DNA of 64,000 bases from Paenibacillus sp. UNC499MF (GTDB lineage: Bacteria > Bacillota > Bacilli > Paenibacillales > NBRC-103111), in contig NZ_FNVF01000004.1 in assembly GCF_900107975.1 (NCBI RefSeq), positions 248,001 to 312,000 on the forward strand, given 5' to 3'. The position numbers and the translations under genes are program-made. Of the stretch, positions 40,676-48,304 are shown piece by piece; position 1 is the first letter of the stretch, and the number at the start of each line of letters is the position of its first letter. The notes beneath the pieces are model-generated. The model saw only the letters and a program-made list of their open reading frames with translations, was not told the origin of the DNA and did not search any database.

Positions 40676-41086
40676 ATGGCTGTTTTACGACCTTATTTGT
40701 ACAGTGAAAATGCAAGGGAACAGGGAGAGTTCTATGCCCGGGCCTTGAAAGGGGAGATTGTAAGCATCCAAACCTTCGGGGAGGCACCCGCCCAATACGG
40801 ACAGGACCCCGACCGGGTGATGCATCTGGTGTTGAAGGCCTGCGGATTAACGTTTTACATGGCGGACAGCGACCGGGTGGAGAGGGGCAACGGACTGGAC
40901 CTTACGCTTGAATTCGTCACCGATGCCGAAGCGGAGGGGGTCTTCTCCGCATTGTCGGAGGGCGGCAAAGTCCTGATGCCGCTGCAGCGGATGTTCTGGG
41001 GGACGATGTTCGGCCGCATCGAGGATGCCTACGGCGTTCGTTGGCAGATTGCGACGGAGTCTATAGTTAATCAGGTCGAGGCTTGA
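40676..41086 (+). CDS. VOC superfamily protein, PhnB-like
   Basis: Protein of 136 residues with two beta-alpha-beta-beta-beta modules of the vicinal-oxygen-chelate fold, ending in the PhnB/3-demethylubiquinone-type block FWGTMFGRIEDAYGVRWQI. The metal ligands of true glyoxalases are not clearly conserved, so it may be a binding protein. ATG 40676 follows AAGGGGA at 8 nt; the reading frame upstream lacks one. Confidence 0.82.
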   Translation: MAVLRPYLYSENAREQGEFYARALKGEIVSIQTFGEAPAQYGQDPDRVMHLVLKACGLTFYMADSDRVERGNGLDLTLEFVTDAEAEGVFSALSEGGKVLMPLQRMFWGTMFGRIEDAYGVRWQIATESIVNQVEA

Positions 41087-41189
41087 CAGGAAAACTAAAG
41101 TCAGCTAGACTAACTTATATAACAAGGTAGTTATCAGGTTAAAACTCCTTGTTTTCTTTCTAGGCTACTATATTGTAATACAAGTTAGT
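41083..41189 (+). promoter_or_regulatory. PadR promoter with two inverted operator copies
   Basis: TTGACA (41083-41088) and TAGACT (41106-41111) are 17 bp apart. ACTAACTTATATAACAA (41109-41125) and, on the other strand, ACTAACTTGTATTACAA (41173-41189) are identical at 15 of 17 positions. One overlaps the start point and the other the ribosome-site region. They are probably autoregulatory PadR boxes. Confidence 0.62.
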
Positions 41190-41217
41190 TGTGGAGGAAT
41201 AAGGGCGGATTGAGGGG

Positions 41218-41586
41218 ATGATTTACATTTCTACGTATACGCAGATGTTAAAGGGGATCTTGGAAGGGTGTATTCTCGCCATCATCTCGCAAAGTGAAGT
41301 CTATGGTTACGAACTGTCCCGAAAGCTTCAGGAAAGCGGGTTCGACTATGTCAGCGAAGGAAGCATTTATCCGCTGCTGCTCCGCATGCAGAAGGAGAAA
41401 TGGATTGAGGGCTATATGAAGGCCGACTCACGCTCCGGAGGCCCTCCAAGGAAATATTACCGGCTTACGGAGGATGGCGGGGAGGTACTGGCTCAGTTCC
41501 GCGGCAACTGGAGCGCAATGAAGCGGAGTGTGGATCACATTTTAGAAGGGGGCAATCTCGATGAAAACAAGTCAGATGGTTGTTGA
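41218..41586 (+). CDS. PadR-family transcriptional regulator
   Basis: Winged-helix repressor of 122 residues with the PadR core ILAIISQSEVYGYELSRKL, VSEGSIYPLLLRMQKEKWI and RKYYRLTEDG. These small regulators usually repress their own promoter and an adjacent membrane protein gene. The ATG at 41218 has GAGGGG immediately in front and GGAGG farther away, so the start is uncertain by some residues. The last 26 bp overlap the next gene. Confidence 0.9.
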   Translation: MIYISTYTQMLKGILEGCILAIISQSEVYGYELSRKLQESGFDYVSEGSIYPLLLRMQKEKWIEGYMKADSRSGGPPRKYYRLTEDGGEVLAQFRGNWSAMKRSVDHILEGGNLDENKSDGC

Positions 41587-42247
41587 AAATGCCAGGCTGC
41601 AGCAGCAGCTCAATGAGGAGAATAACAAGTATTACGGAGACATGCTTGTTTATATCCGGACGAGTGATATCGATGAGAGACAGGGGGAAGAGCTGCTCCT
41701 TGAAATGCTTCAGCACTTGCTGCAGGCGCAGAAGGAAGGGCGCAGCGCCCGCGTCGTATTCGGAACCGATCCTCTCGCATACTGCAGGGACATTGTTTCC
41801 CAGCTGCCTTCTCGGGGCGGGTCGGAGCGGTTCCGCATGGTTGTTATGATCCCCTGGATCACCCTTACCTGGATGTTCTTGGCCTACGCCGTTACCGGCT
41901 TTATAGCGATAATGGCGGGTGCGGGGATCGGACGAATGAACGAAGTCAGCTTGGCTTTTCTGCTTATTGTCGCCGTTGACTCTATCCTCTGGGTGAAGCT
42001 GGTTCTTGCTCTTATGAATAAAACCGCCTTTAACGGGAGCGAGCGTAAATTTCGTCTGCTTTTCCTGCTGCTGTACATCGTAAGTATCGGAGCCGTGACG
42101 GCTGCCGGGCTGCTGTTAAAGCCTTATCTGCCTGTCTTTACCGTATCGCCCTGGATTTCCTTGTTGATTTTTGCGGCCGGATTTGCCGGACAGAAAGTGA
42201 TGTTTGGAAGCAGGGGAAAAAGGGGAGGAGCGGGGGCTGCGGGATAG
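41561..42247 (+). CDS. DUF1129-like membrane protein
   Basis: Protein of 228 residues. A cytoplasmic N-terminal half (about 1-85) has the family block ENNKYYGDMLVYIRTSDI, followed by four membrane helices and a Gly/Arg tail. Such proteins are typically encoded right after PadR, as here, and are thought to be the repressor's target. Molecular function is unknown. It overlaps padR by 26 bp, implying coupling. Confidence 0.83.
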   Translation: MKTSQMVVENARLQQQLNEENNKYYGDMLVYIRTSDIDERQGEELLLEMLQHLLQAQKEGRSARVVFGTDPLAYCRDIVSQLPSRGGSERFRMVVMIPWITLTWMFLAYAVTGFIAIMAGAGIGRMNEVSLAFLLIVAVDSILWVKLVLALMNKTAFNGSERKFRLLFLLLYIVSIGAVTAAGLLLKPYLPVFTVSPWISLLIFAAGFAGQKVMFGSRGKRGGAGAAG

Positions 42248-42339
42248 ATTCCGTTCTCGGGATGAAATAAACCATAACGGAGCTGCCTGTGTCAAGGACA
42301 ATTTCGTTATTTCTTTAGTAAAAAAATGGTCTGTAAGCG

Positions 42340-42368
42340 TTGACATAACCCATTCCAGCCTTTATGAT
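42340..42368 (+). promoter_or_regulatory. Promoter of the G3P importer operon
   Basis: TTGACA (42340-42345) and TATGAT (42363-42368) are 17 bp apart. The same two hexamers at the same spacing precede the diesterase operon at 45855. Confidence 0.75.
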
Positions 42369-42387
42369 ATGAAATAAGTTAATAATT

Positions 42388-42459
42388 TGTGACGGAGATG
42401 TGGAGATTCACGTAAGTTGTAAGGTCCCGGCGGCCTTGCAATTTATGTGAATCTTTTTT
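42388..42459 (+). promoter_or_regulatory. GlpP-type leader A: antiterminator hairpin and terminator
   Basis: TGTGA and TCACG flank cGGAGA-TGT-GGAGAt (motif 42394-42406). The second arm is reused in a 20-bp terminator stem (42405-42453) ending in six Ts. The two structures exclude each other. GlpP bound to the loop should allow read-through into the importer genes. Confidence 0.75.
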
Positions 42460-42608
42460 CTGTCGGATTATAACGGCTATCCTTCGCTTTACCCGGTACG
42501 CTCTTCCGAAGAGAACTGCCGACGGTGAAACCGGGAACCAGTTCAAGCTGCAGATGAACCTCCGGACGGATAGGTATAAAGCACGATTGAGAGAGAGGGG
42601 TATGCCGC

Positions 42609-43514
42609 TTGCCAAGTCATGAAAGCGTTTTATCGAAAAAGAAAAGATGGCGGGAAAACGTGCTTGCGTATTTCTTTCTGGCGCCATCCCTGATTATTTT
42701 CGCCACCTTTTTGTTCTACCCGATGCTGAGATCGGTATACCTGAGCATGACGCTCACCGATCCGAGGGGGCGTGTCGCTGAATTTGTATGGTTTGATAAC
42801 TTCGTCGATTTGTTCCAGTCGGGCCAGTTTTATTCCGATCTGAAAGTGACGCTGCTCTTTATTTTATATACCGTACCGACTAGTATTATCTGGGCCCTGC
42901 TTCTGGCAGCCATTACACACAACAAGCTGAAAGGGATGAAAATATTCCAGTTCGTATTTTCCCTGCCCCTCGTCATTTCGGTAGGTACGGGCTCGATCAT
43001 CTGGCTGCTCCTGTTTCATCCTACGGCCGGCATGCTCAACTACTTCCTGAGCCTGGTTCACATCCAGGCCATCCCGTGGCTGACCGATCCCGCCTGGGCG
43101 CTGATTTCCGTCTCCCTTATGACCGTCTGGATGAACATGGGCTTCCTGTTTATCGTTCTGTCCAGCGGCATGCAAGGGGTGCCGGAGGAAATTTACGAGA
43201 GCGCCAAAATCGACGGATCGGGTCCGGTGCGCACCTTTCTCCAGATCGTTCTGCCGCTGTTGTCCCCGACGCTGTTCTTTGCTCTTATCGTATCGGTAAT
43301 CGGAGCGTTCCAGGCGTTCGGACAAATTAACATCCTGACTAAGGGCGGGCCGATGGATTCGACGAATGTCGTCGTTTACTCCATCTATCAGGAAGCCTTC
43401 GTCAACTTCCGTTTCGGAACGGGAAGCGCCGAGGCGCTCATTCTCTTCTTTATCATTCTGATATTGACCGTTCTGCAGTTTACGGTTCTGGAAAAGAAGG
43501 TGCATTATCAATGA
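42609..43514 (+). CDS. ugpA: Glycerol-3-phosphate-type ABC permease, UgpA-like
   Basis: Membrane permease of 301 residues with six helices and the EAA loop EEIYESAKIDGSGPVRTFLQIVLP that contacts the ATPase. It begins with TTG at 42609, 8 nt after GAGGGG; there is no in-frame ATG near the true N-terminus. By sequence it could be any carbohydrate-family (MalF-type) permease. The G3P assignment comes from the GlpP-type leader and the neighbouring diesterase, glpP and glpD. Confidence 0.82.
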   Translation: MPSHESVLSKKKRWRENVLAYFFLAPSLIIFATFLFYPMLRSVYLSMTLTDPRGRVAEFVWFDNFVDLFQSGQFYSDLKVTLLFILYTVPTSIIWALLLAAITHNKLKGMKIFQFVFSLPLVISVGTGSIIWLLLFHPTAGMLNYFLSLVHIQAIPWLTDPAWALISVSLMTVWMNMGFLFIVLSSGMQGVPEEIYESAKIDGSGPVRTFLQIVLPLLSPTLFFALIVSVIGAFQAFGQINILTKGGPMDSTNVVVYSIYQEAFVNFRFGTGSAEALILFFIILILTVLQFTVLEKKVHYQ

Positions 43515-44335
43515 TCGCACGGAGACTGAACAACACGCTGCTCTATCTGCTTCTTATCGTGCTGGCCCTGGTGGTCCTGTACCCGCTTCTGTTCACGGTG
43601 TTCTCTTCGTTCATGACGGAGCAGGAGGTTTCCAAATTCCCGCCGGCGCTTGTGCCCAGCCAGCTTTACTGGGGAAATTTTAAAGCCGCTATCGACAACG
43701 TTCCGGTCTTCCAGTTCATCTTGAACAGCTTTATCGTGTCGTCCGCGATTATGGTCAGCCAGGTAATTACATCCGCCATGGCGGCCTATGCGTTCTCTTT
43801 CTTGAATTTTACCGGTAAAAACGCCCTGTTCATGGTTTTCCTGGCGACCATGATGATCCCGTGGGAAGTTACCATCATCCCGAACTACCTGACGATTAAG
43901 TCCTGGGGATGGATGGACAGTTATCCGGGGCTGATCGTGCCTTTCATGGCGGCGGCTTTCGGGGTGTTCCTGCTCCGCCAGTTTTTCCTTCAGCTGCCGC
44001 ACGAACTGTTCGATGCGGCGAAAATCGACGGATGCGGGCACTGGCGGAATTTCTTCTCCATCGTGCTGCCGCTTTCCAAGCCGGCCTTGTCCACGCTTGC
44101 CGTCTATGAGTTCCTGACGCACTGGAACAGCTACCTCTGGCCTTTGCTCATTACGAACAAGGTGTCCATGCGGACCGTTCAAATCGGCGTCGCCATGCTC
44201 CAGCATGCGGAAGTCATGTCGTGGAACATGATTCTCGCAGGTATCACCATCGTCCTTCTGCCGTCCTTCCTGCTGCTTGCGCTGGGCGTCAAACAGCTCG
44301 TAAGAGGCATTACGGCCGGGGCGGTCAAAGGCTGA
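43511..44335 (+). CDS. ugpE: Glycerol-3-phosphate-type ABC permease, UgpE-like
   Basis: Second permease, 274 residues, six helices, EAA loop HELFDAAKIDGCGHWRNFFSIVLP. It overlaps the first permease by 4 bp. With that protein it forms the membrane channel. No ATPase gene follows in this window, so a shared UgpC/MsmX-type ATPase encoded elsewhere is probably used. Confidence 0.83.
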   Translation: MIARRLNNTLLYLLLIVLALVVLYPLLFTVFSSFMTEQEVSKFPPALVPSQLYWGNFKAAIDNVPVFQFILNSFIVSSAIMVSQVITSAMAAYAFSFLNFTGKNALFMVFLATMMIPWEVTIIPNYLTIKSWGWMDSYPGLIVPFMAAAFGVFLLRQFFLQLPHELFDAAKIDGCGHWRNFFSIVLPLSKPALSTLAVYEFLTHWNSYLWPLLITNKVSMRTVQIGVAMLQHAEVMSWNMILAGITIVLLPSFLLLALGVKQLVRGITAGAVKG

Positions 44336-44438
44336 CGCAAGCTTCACTCTGATGTCTAATCTGCCGCCGGTTTCCGGCGGCGGATGATTCATAAATAAAA
44401 ACAAACCAATCTTGTTTAACTAGGGGGAAGAAATAGCT

Positions 44439-45794
44439 ATGAATAAAAAAGGAATGGCTGCTTCTTTATTGACGGCTGTTATGCTCGTTTCCGCCGGCTG
44501 CGGCGCATCGGATACCGGTACGGGAGACAAAGGAAGCGCGGACGGCGGCTCCGGCAGCGGACCGAAGAAAGTCGTCTTCTGGCACGCCATGGGCGGAGCC
44601 AACACGAAAGTCGTCGACCAGCTCGTGGCCGATTACAACGCTTCCCAAGACAAAATTAAAGTGGAAGCGGTATTCCAAGGCTCCTACGACGACCTGCTCA
44701 GCAAGCTGAAAGCTTCGATGGGCACGAAAGAGGGCCCGTCCGTCGTGCAAATGTACGAAATCGGAAGCCGCTTCATGATCGATTCCAAGATGGTCACCCC
44801 TATGCAAAATTTCATAGATGCGGACAAATACGATCTGACGCAGCTGGAGCCGAACATTACCGGCTACTACACGTTTAACGACAAGCTGTTCTCCATGCCG
44901 TTCAATACGTCCAATCCGGTTCTCTACTATAATAAGGACTTGTTTAAAGCGGCCGGACTCGATCCGGAAAAACCGCCGGTAACCTACGAGGAATTCCAGA
45001 AAGCGGCGGAAGCCATTTCGAAGACGGGCAAGGCGACCGGCGGCAACTTCGCGATTTACGGCTGGTTTATGGAGCAGTTTTTCGCCAATCAAGGCGCTGA
45101 ATACATCAACAACGGCAACGGCCGCAAAGAGATGGCGACCCAGTCGCTCGTCAATTCCGAAGCGGGCGTCCAGACGCTCACCTGGTGGAAGAACATGGTG
45201 GACAGCAAAGCGCTGAACAACCTCGGCCGCAAAACCGATGATTCGAAGAAAGCCTTCTCCGCCGGCCAAGTCGGCATGATTCTCGATTCCACGGCAGCCC
45301 TGAAGGGCCTTGTGGACAGCTCCAAAGGCAAGTTCGAAGTCGGAACCGGCTTCCTGCCGAAACCGGCTAACGCCAAAGACGGAGGCGTCGTTGTAGGCGG
45401 AGCGAGCCTGTGGATCATGAACGACCGTGCGGAAGACGAGCAGAAAGCGACCTGGGACTTCATCAAGTTCCTGACTTCGCCCAAAGAGCAGGCGTACTGG
45501 CACATCAACACCGGCTACTTCCCGATCACGAAGAAGGCGTACGACGAGCAGAGCGTCAAGGACAACATGAAAAACTTCCCGCAGTTCCAGACCGCTGTCG
45601 ATCAGCTGCACCAGACGAAGCTGAACACGGCTACCCAGGGCGCCGTTATGGGCGTATTCCCGGAAGCCAGACAGATTGTCGAAGGGGCGATCGAGGAAGT
45701 GCTCAACAACAAGAAGTCTCCGAAGGAGGCCTTGGATGCGGCCGCGAAAGACATTACATCGAAGATCGAGAAGTACAACAAAACCGTGAAGTAA
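44439..45794 (+). CDS. ugpB: G3P-type ABC substrate-binding lipoprotein, UgpB-like
   Basis: Extracellular lipoprotein of 451 residues: signal peptide with lipobox VSAGC (Cys near 21), Gly/Ser linker, then the family 1 solute-binding fold. WHAMGG near 48 and the final region resemble UgpB, which binds G3P and glycerophosphodiesters. The alternative is a sugar-binding protein, but operon context favours G3P. It starts 103 bp after the second permease with its own GGGGGAAG site. High expression is suggested by its codon regularity. Confidence 0.85.
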   Translation: MNKKGMAASLLTAVMLVSAGCGASDTGTGDKGSADGGSGSGPKKVVFWHAMGGANTKVVDQLVADYNASQDKIKVEAVFQGSYDDLLSKLKASMGTKEGPSVVQMYEIGSRFMIDSKMVTPMQNFIDADKYDLTQLEPNITGYYTFNDKLFSMPFNTSNPVLYYNKDLFKAAGLDPEKPPVTYEEFQKAAEAISKTGKATGGNFAIYGWFMEQFFANQGAEYINNGNGRKEMATQSLVNSEAGVQTLTWWKNMVDSKALNNLGRKTDDSKKAFSAGQVGMILDSTAALKGLVDSSKGKFEVGTGFLPKPANAKDGGVVVGGASLWIMNDRAEDEQKATWDFIKFLTSPKEQAYWHINTGYFPITKKAYDEQSVKDNMKNFPQFQTAVDQLHQTKLNTATQGAVMGVFPEARQIVEGAIEEVLNNKKSPKEALDAAAKDITSKIEKYNKTVK

Positions 45795-45854
45795 AAAGAC
45801 GGGATAAAATCCGGGCGATTTCCAATTGTTTGTTAAAAACAGGCCGGAATTCCG

Positions 45855-45883
45855 TTGACAGATGCAGCGGACCGAACTATGAT
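45855..45883 (+). promoter_or_regulatory. Promoter of the diesterase-mgtC-glpP unit
   Basis: TTGACA (45855-45860) and TATGAT (45878-45883), 17 bp apart, are identical to the importer promoter. Confidence 0.75.
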
Positions 45884-45900
45884 AGGGTACAAGTAAATAC

Positions 45901-45967
45901 TATGTGACGGAGAACAGGAGACTCACATAAGTTGCTTGTCTAGCGACAGGTGGCTTATGTGTTTTTT
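45901..45967 (+). promoter_or_regulatory. GlpP-type leader B: antiterminator hairpin and terminator
   Basis: TATGTGA pairs with TCACATA around cGGAGA-ACA-GGAGAc (motif 45909-45921). CACATAAG is also the start of a 17-bp terminator stem (45924-45961) followed by six Ts. It shares the 11-mer TGTGACGGAGA with leader A. The downstream unit contains glpP itself, so positive feedback is likely. Confidence 0.78.
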
Positions 45968-46125
45968 CTATTCGGCGCCGGCAGTTTAACGATTTTGTAA
46001 AACCGTATGGAAACGCCTGCGAAAGGATATTTTATCCGGGAAAGAGAAGTACACTTAGGAAGACGGCCGGAATACGTCCGGGATTCGCACCACAACGACG
46101 CTTCGGAGGGAGTAGGGAATTTATC

Positions 46126-46866
46126 ATGACAGCTAACAAACCGATGATTATCGCGCATCGCGGTGCCAAAGGGATGGCGCCCGAAAATACGCTCGGCGCT
46201 TTTAAGCTTGGGCTTGAGCAGGGCTGCGAGGGCATTGAGCTTGACGTCCATCTGTCCGCCGACGGTGAATTGATCGTGATCCATGACCATACGCTGGACC
46301 GGACCACGGACAGACAGGGAGCCATCGCGGAGAAAACGCTGGCCGAGATTAAAGAAGCCGATGCGGGCGCCTGGTACTCGGAAGCCTACAAAGGGGAGAA
46401 AGTGCCCACTTTGGGGGAAGTATTCGATCTGGTTCCCGACTCGATCATGATCAATGTCGAGATCAAGGCGCCCGGTAACGGCATGGAACAGAAGCTGGCG
46501 GATTTTCTGAACGAACGCGGGCGGATCGACAACGTGGTGACTTCTTCTTTCGATCACAAATGCCTCAGACGCCTCAAGCTGATCGAGCCCAAGGCGAAAA
46601 TCGGTCTGCTGTATGCCAACAACCTGCTTGACCCGACCGCTTACGCGCGCAGCTTCGATGTGGAAGTGTATTCCCTGCATCCCCATTACAAGGCGATTGA
46701 CGCGGAAGACGTCGTGAAGGCGGTAGAGAACGGACTCCAAGTGTATCCGTACACGGCGAACGAAATCCAAGATTTAAAAGAATTGACGGACAAAGGGGTG
46801 TCCGGGATCATCACCAACTATCCCGGCCGACTGAAAGATTTGCTCCAAGGCGGAGCGGCGGAGTGA
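46126..46866 (+). CDS. glpQ: Glycerophosphodiester phosphodiesterase
   Basis: Cytoplasmic enzyme of 246 residues without a signal peptide, therefore UgpQ-like rather than the secreted GlpQ of Bacillus. Catalytic residues of the TIM-barrel family are visible: AHRGAKGMAPENT, ELDVHLSADGELIVIHD and VEIK. It hydrolyses glycerophosphodiesters imported by the ABC system to G3P and an alcohol. It is the first gene after leader B and lies 7 bp before the MgtC-like gene. Confidence 0.9.
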   Translation: MTANKPMIIAHRGAKGMAPENTLGAFKLGLEQGCEGIELDVHLSADGELIVIHDHTLDRTTDRQGAIAEKTLAEIKEADAGAWYSEAYKGEKVPTLGEVFDLVPDSIMINVEIKAPGNGMEQKLADFLNERGRIDNVVTSSFDHKCLRRLKLIEPKAKIGLLYANNLLDPTAYARSFDVEVYSLHPHYKAIDAEDVVKAVENGLQVYPYTANEIQDLKELTDKGVSGIITNYPGRLKDLLQGGAAE

Positions 46867-46873
46867 GCACAGC

Positions 46874-47557
46874 ATGAGTTACGTATTTCTTCAAAAGCTT
46901 TTTATGGCGCTGATTCTCGGAGCCTTTATCGGGATCGACCGCCAGCTCAAGCATAAACCGCTGGGCCTCAAGACAAGTATGGTCATCTCGGTGGCCAGCT
47001 GTCTTATCACCATCGTGTCCATTGAATCCGTCCATAAGTATGCCATTCCCGGGACGACGACTATGGACCCGATGCGTCTGGCCGCGCAGATTATCAGCGG
47101 CGTCGGTTTTATCGGCGCAGGGGTTATTCTGCGGCGCAGCAACGAGATCATCTCCGGCCTGACAACCGCGGCGATGGTATGGGCGGCTTCGGCGCTCGGC
47201 ATCGCCGCGGGCGCGGGCTTTTACAAGGAAGCGGCGACGGCGGTCGTGCTGATCATTATGGCGATCAACCTGATCCCGCTCTTCTTCAAATGGTTCGGAC
47301 CCCGCAAGCTGAGCGAGCGGAACCTGGCCATTCTCATTATTGTAAGCCCCGGCGCCGACTTGTCCTATGTTATCGACGAGCTTCATCAGGAGTTCCTGAA
47401 AGTTAAGCACATCAAGATCAAGGACTTGAAGGACGAACTGAGGCAAATCCAGCTGGTCGTTTCCGCGCCGGAGAAGCACCGGACCACGGTCATTTACTCG
47501 AAGATCAAGCACATCACGGACGTGGTGGCCGTCGAGGTCGAAACGATCAGCTCGTAA
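46874..47557 (+). CDS. MgtC/SapB-family membrane protein
   Basis: Protein of 227 residues with the MgtC helices (about 1-130; GAFIGIDRQLKHKPLGLKTSM, SGVGFIGAGVILRR, GLTTAAMVWAASALGIAAGAGF) and a soluble C-terminal ACT-like domain (about 150-227). MgtC proteins act in magnesium-limited growth and modulate ATP synthase or phosphate metabolism. They are not enzymes. Being placed between the diesterase and glpP is unusual and suggests a link to phosphate released from G3P (inference). Confidence 0.85.
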   Translation: MSYVFLQKLFMALILGAFIGIDRQLKHKPLGLKTSMVISVASCLITIVSIESVHKYAIPGTTTMDPMRLAAQIISGVGFIGAGVILRRSNEIISGLTTAAMVWAASALGIAAGAGFYKEAATAVVLIIMAINLIPLFFKWFGPRKLSERNLAILIIVSPGADLSYVIDELHQEFLKVKHIKIKDLKDELRQIQLVVSAPEKHRTTVIYSKIKHITDVVAVEVETISS

Positions 47558-47581
47558 GTCCGCAGCAAAGGAGCTAAGCCT

Positions 47582-48139
47582 ATGTCGTTTAACAACCAGA
47601 GGGTTCTGCCCGCTGTTCGCAAAATCAAGGATCTGGAGAAGCTGCTGACGTCTCCGTTCCAGTACATCGTGCTGCTCGACTGCCATATCGGCATGCTGAA
47701 AAGCCTTGTGGACCTGGCGAAATCCCATGGCAAAAAGCCGCTTCTGCACGTGGACCTTGTGGAGGGGCTGAAAAACGACGAGTACGCGACGGAGTACCTC
47801 TGCCAATACATCAAGCCCACGGGCCTGATTTCAACGCGTGCGAGCGTCATCATGAAGACGAAGGAGAACGGCCTGCTGGCGATCCAGCGCCTGTTTCTCC
47901 TAGACTCCAGCGCCCTGCGCAAAAGCTACACGCTTCTGGAGAGGACGAAGCCGGATTACATTGAGGTCCTTCCGGGAGTCATGCCCCACATTATCAAGGA
48001 GGTCGGGGAAGCCACCGGCATTCCGATCGTTGCAGGGGGCTTGATCCGGACCGTAAGCGATGTCGAGAACGCGCTGGAGGCGGGAGCCATGGCCGTGACG
48101 ACCTCGGACAGCTCGCTCTGGAAACACTATCAGGCGTGA
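47582..48139 (+). CDS. glpP: Glycerol uptake operon antiterminator GlpP
   Basis: RNA-binding antiterminator of 185 residues with a TIM-barrel-like fold. The sequence shows the family blocks VLPAVRKIKDLEKLL, LLDCHIGMLK, GLISTRASVI, PDYIEVLPGVMPHII and PIVAGGLIRTVSDV. In B. subtilis GlpP bound to G3P lets transcription pass leader terminators of glpFK, glpD and glpTQ. Here it lies 166 bp before glpD, downstream of its own GlpP-type leader. Ribosome site AAGGAG at 8 nt. Length fits the family. Confidence 0.93.
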   Translation: MSFNNQRVLPAVRKIKDLEKLLTSPFQYIVLLDCHIGMLKSLVDLAKSHGKKPLLHVDLVEGLKNDEYATEYLCQYIKPTGLISTRASVIMKTKENGLLAIQRLFLLDSSALRKSYTLLERTKPDYIEVLPGVMPHIIKEVGEATGIPIVAGGLIRTVSDVENALEAGAMAVTTSDSSLWKHYQA

Positions 48140-48160
48140 GCCCGTTTTGCTCGGCATTGC

Positions 48161-48189
48161 TTTCAAGTTTTCAAGGTATATGGTAAAAT
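48161..48189 (+). promoter_or_regulatory. Promoter of glpD
   Basis: TTTCAA (48161-48166) and TAAAAT (48184-48189) are 17 bp apart. The -35 is weaker than in the other two GlpP-type units. Confidence 0.5.
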
Positions 48190-48210
48190 GATCGTATAAG
48201 TTCATACATT

Positions 48211-48280
48211 TGGTTGGAGATCAGGAGAAACCACGACAGCCGTTACGTTCAGACGTAGCCGGCATGTTTGTGGTTTTTTT
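48211..48280 (+). promoter_or_regulatory. GlpP-type leader C: antiterminator hairpin and terminator of glpD
   Basis: TGGTT and AACCA pair around GGAGA-TCA-GGAGA (motif 48216-48228). ACCAC is reused as the base of a terminator stem (48230-48274) ending in seven Ts. Loop size and motif match leaders A and B although the stem sequence is different, which is covariation. In B. subtilis glpD is a known GlpP target. Confidence 0.78.
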
Positions 48281-48304
48281 GTTTATCTCAGAGGGGAGAG
48301 CAAC

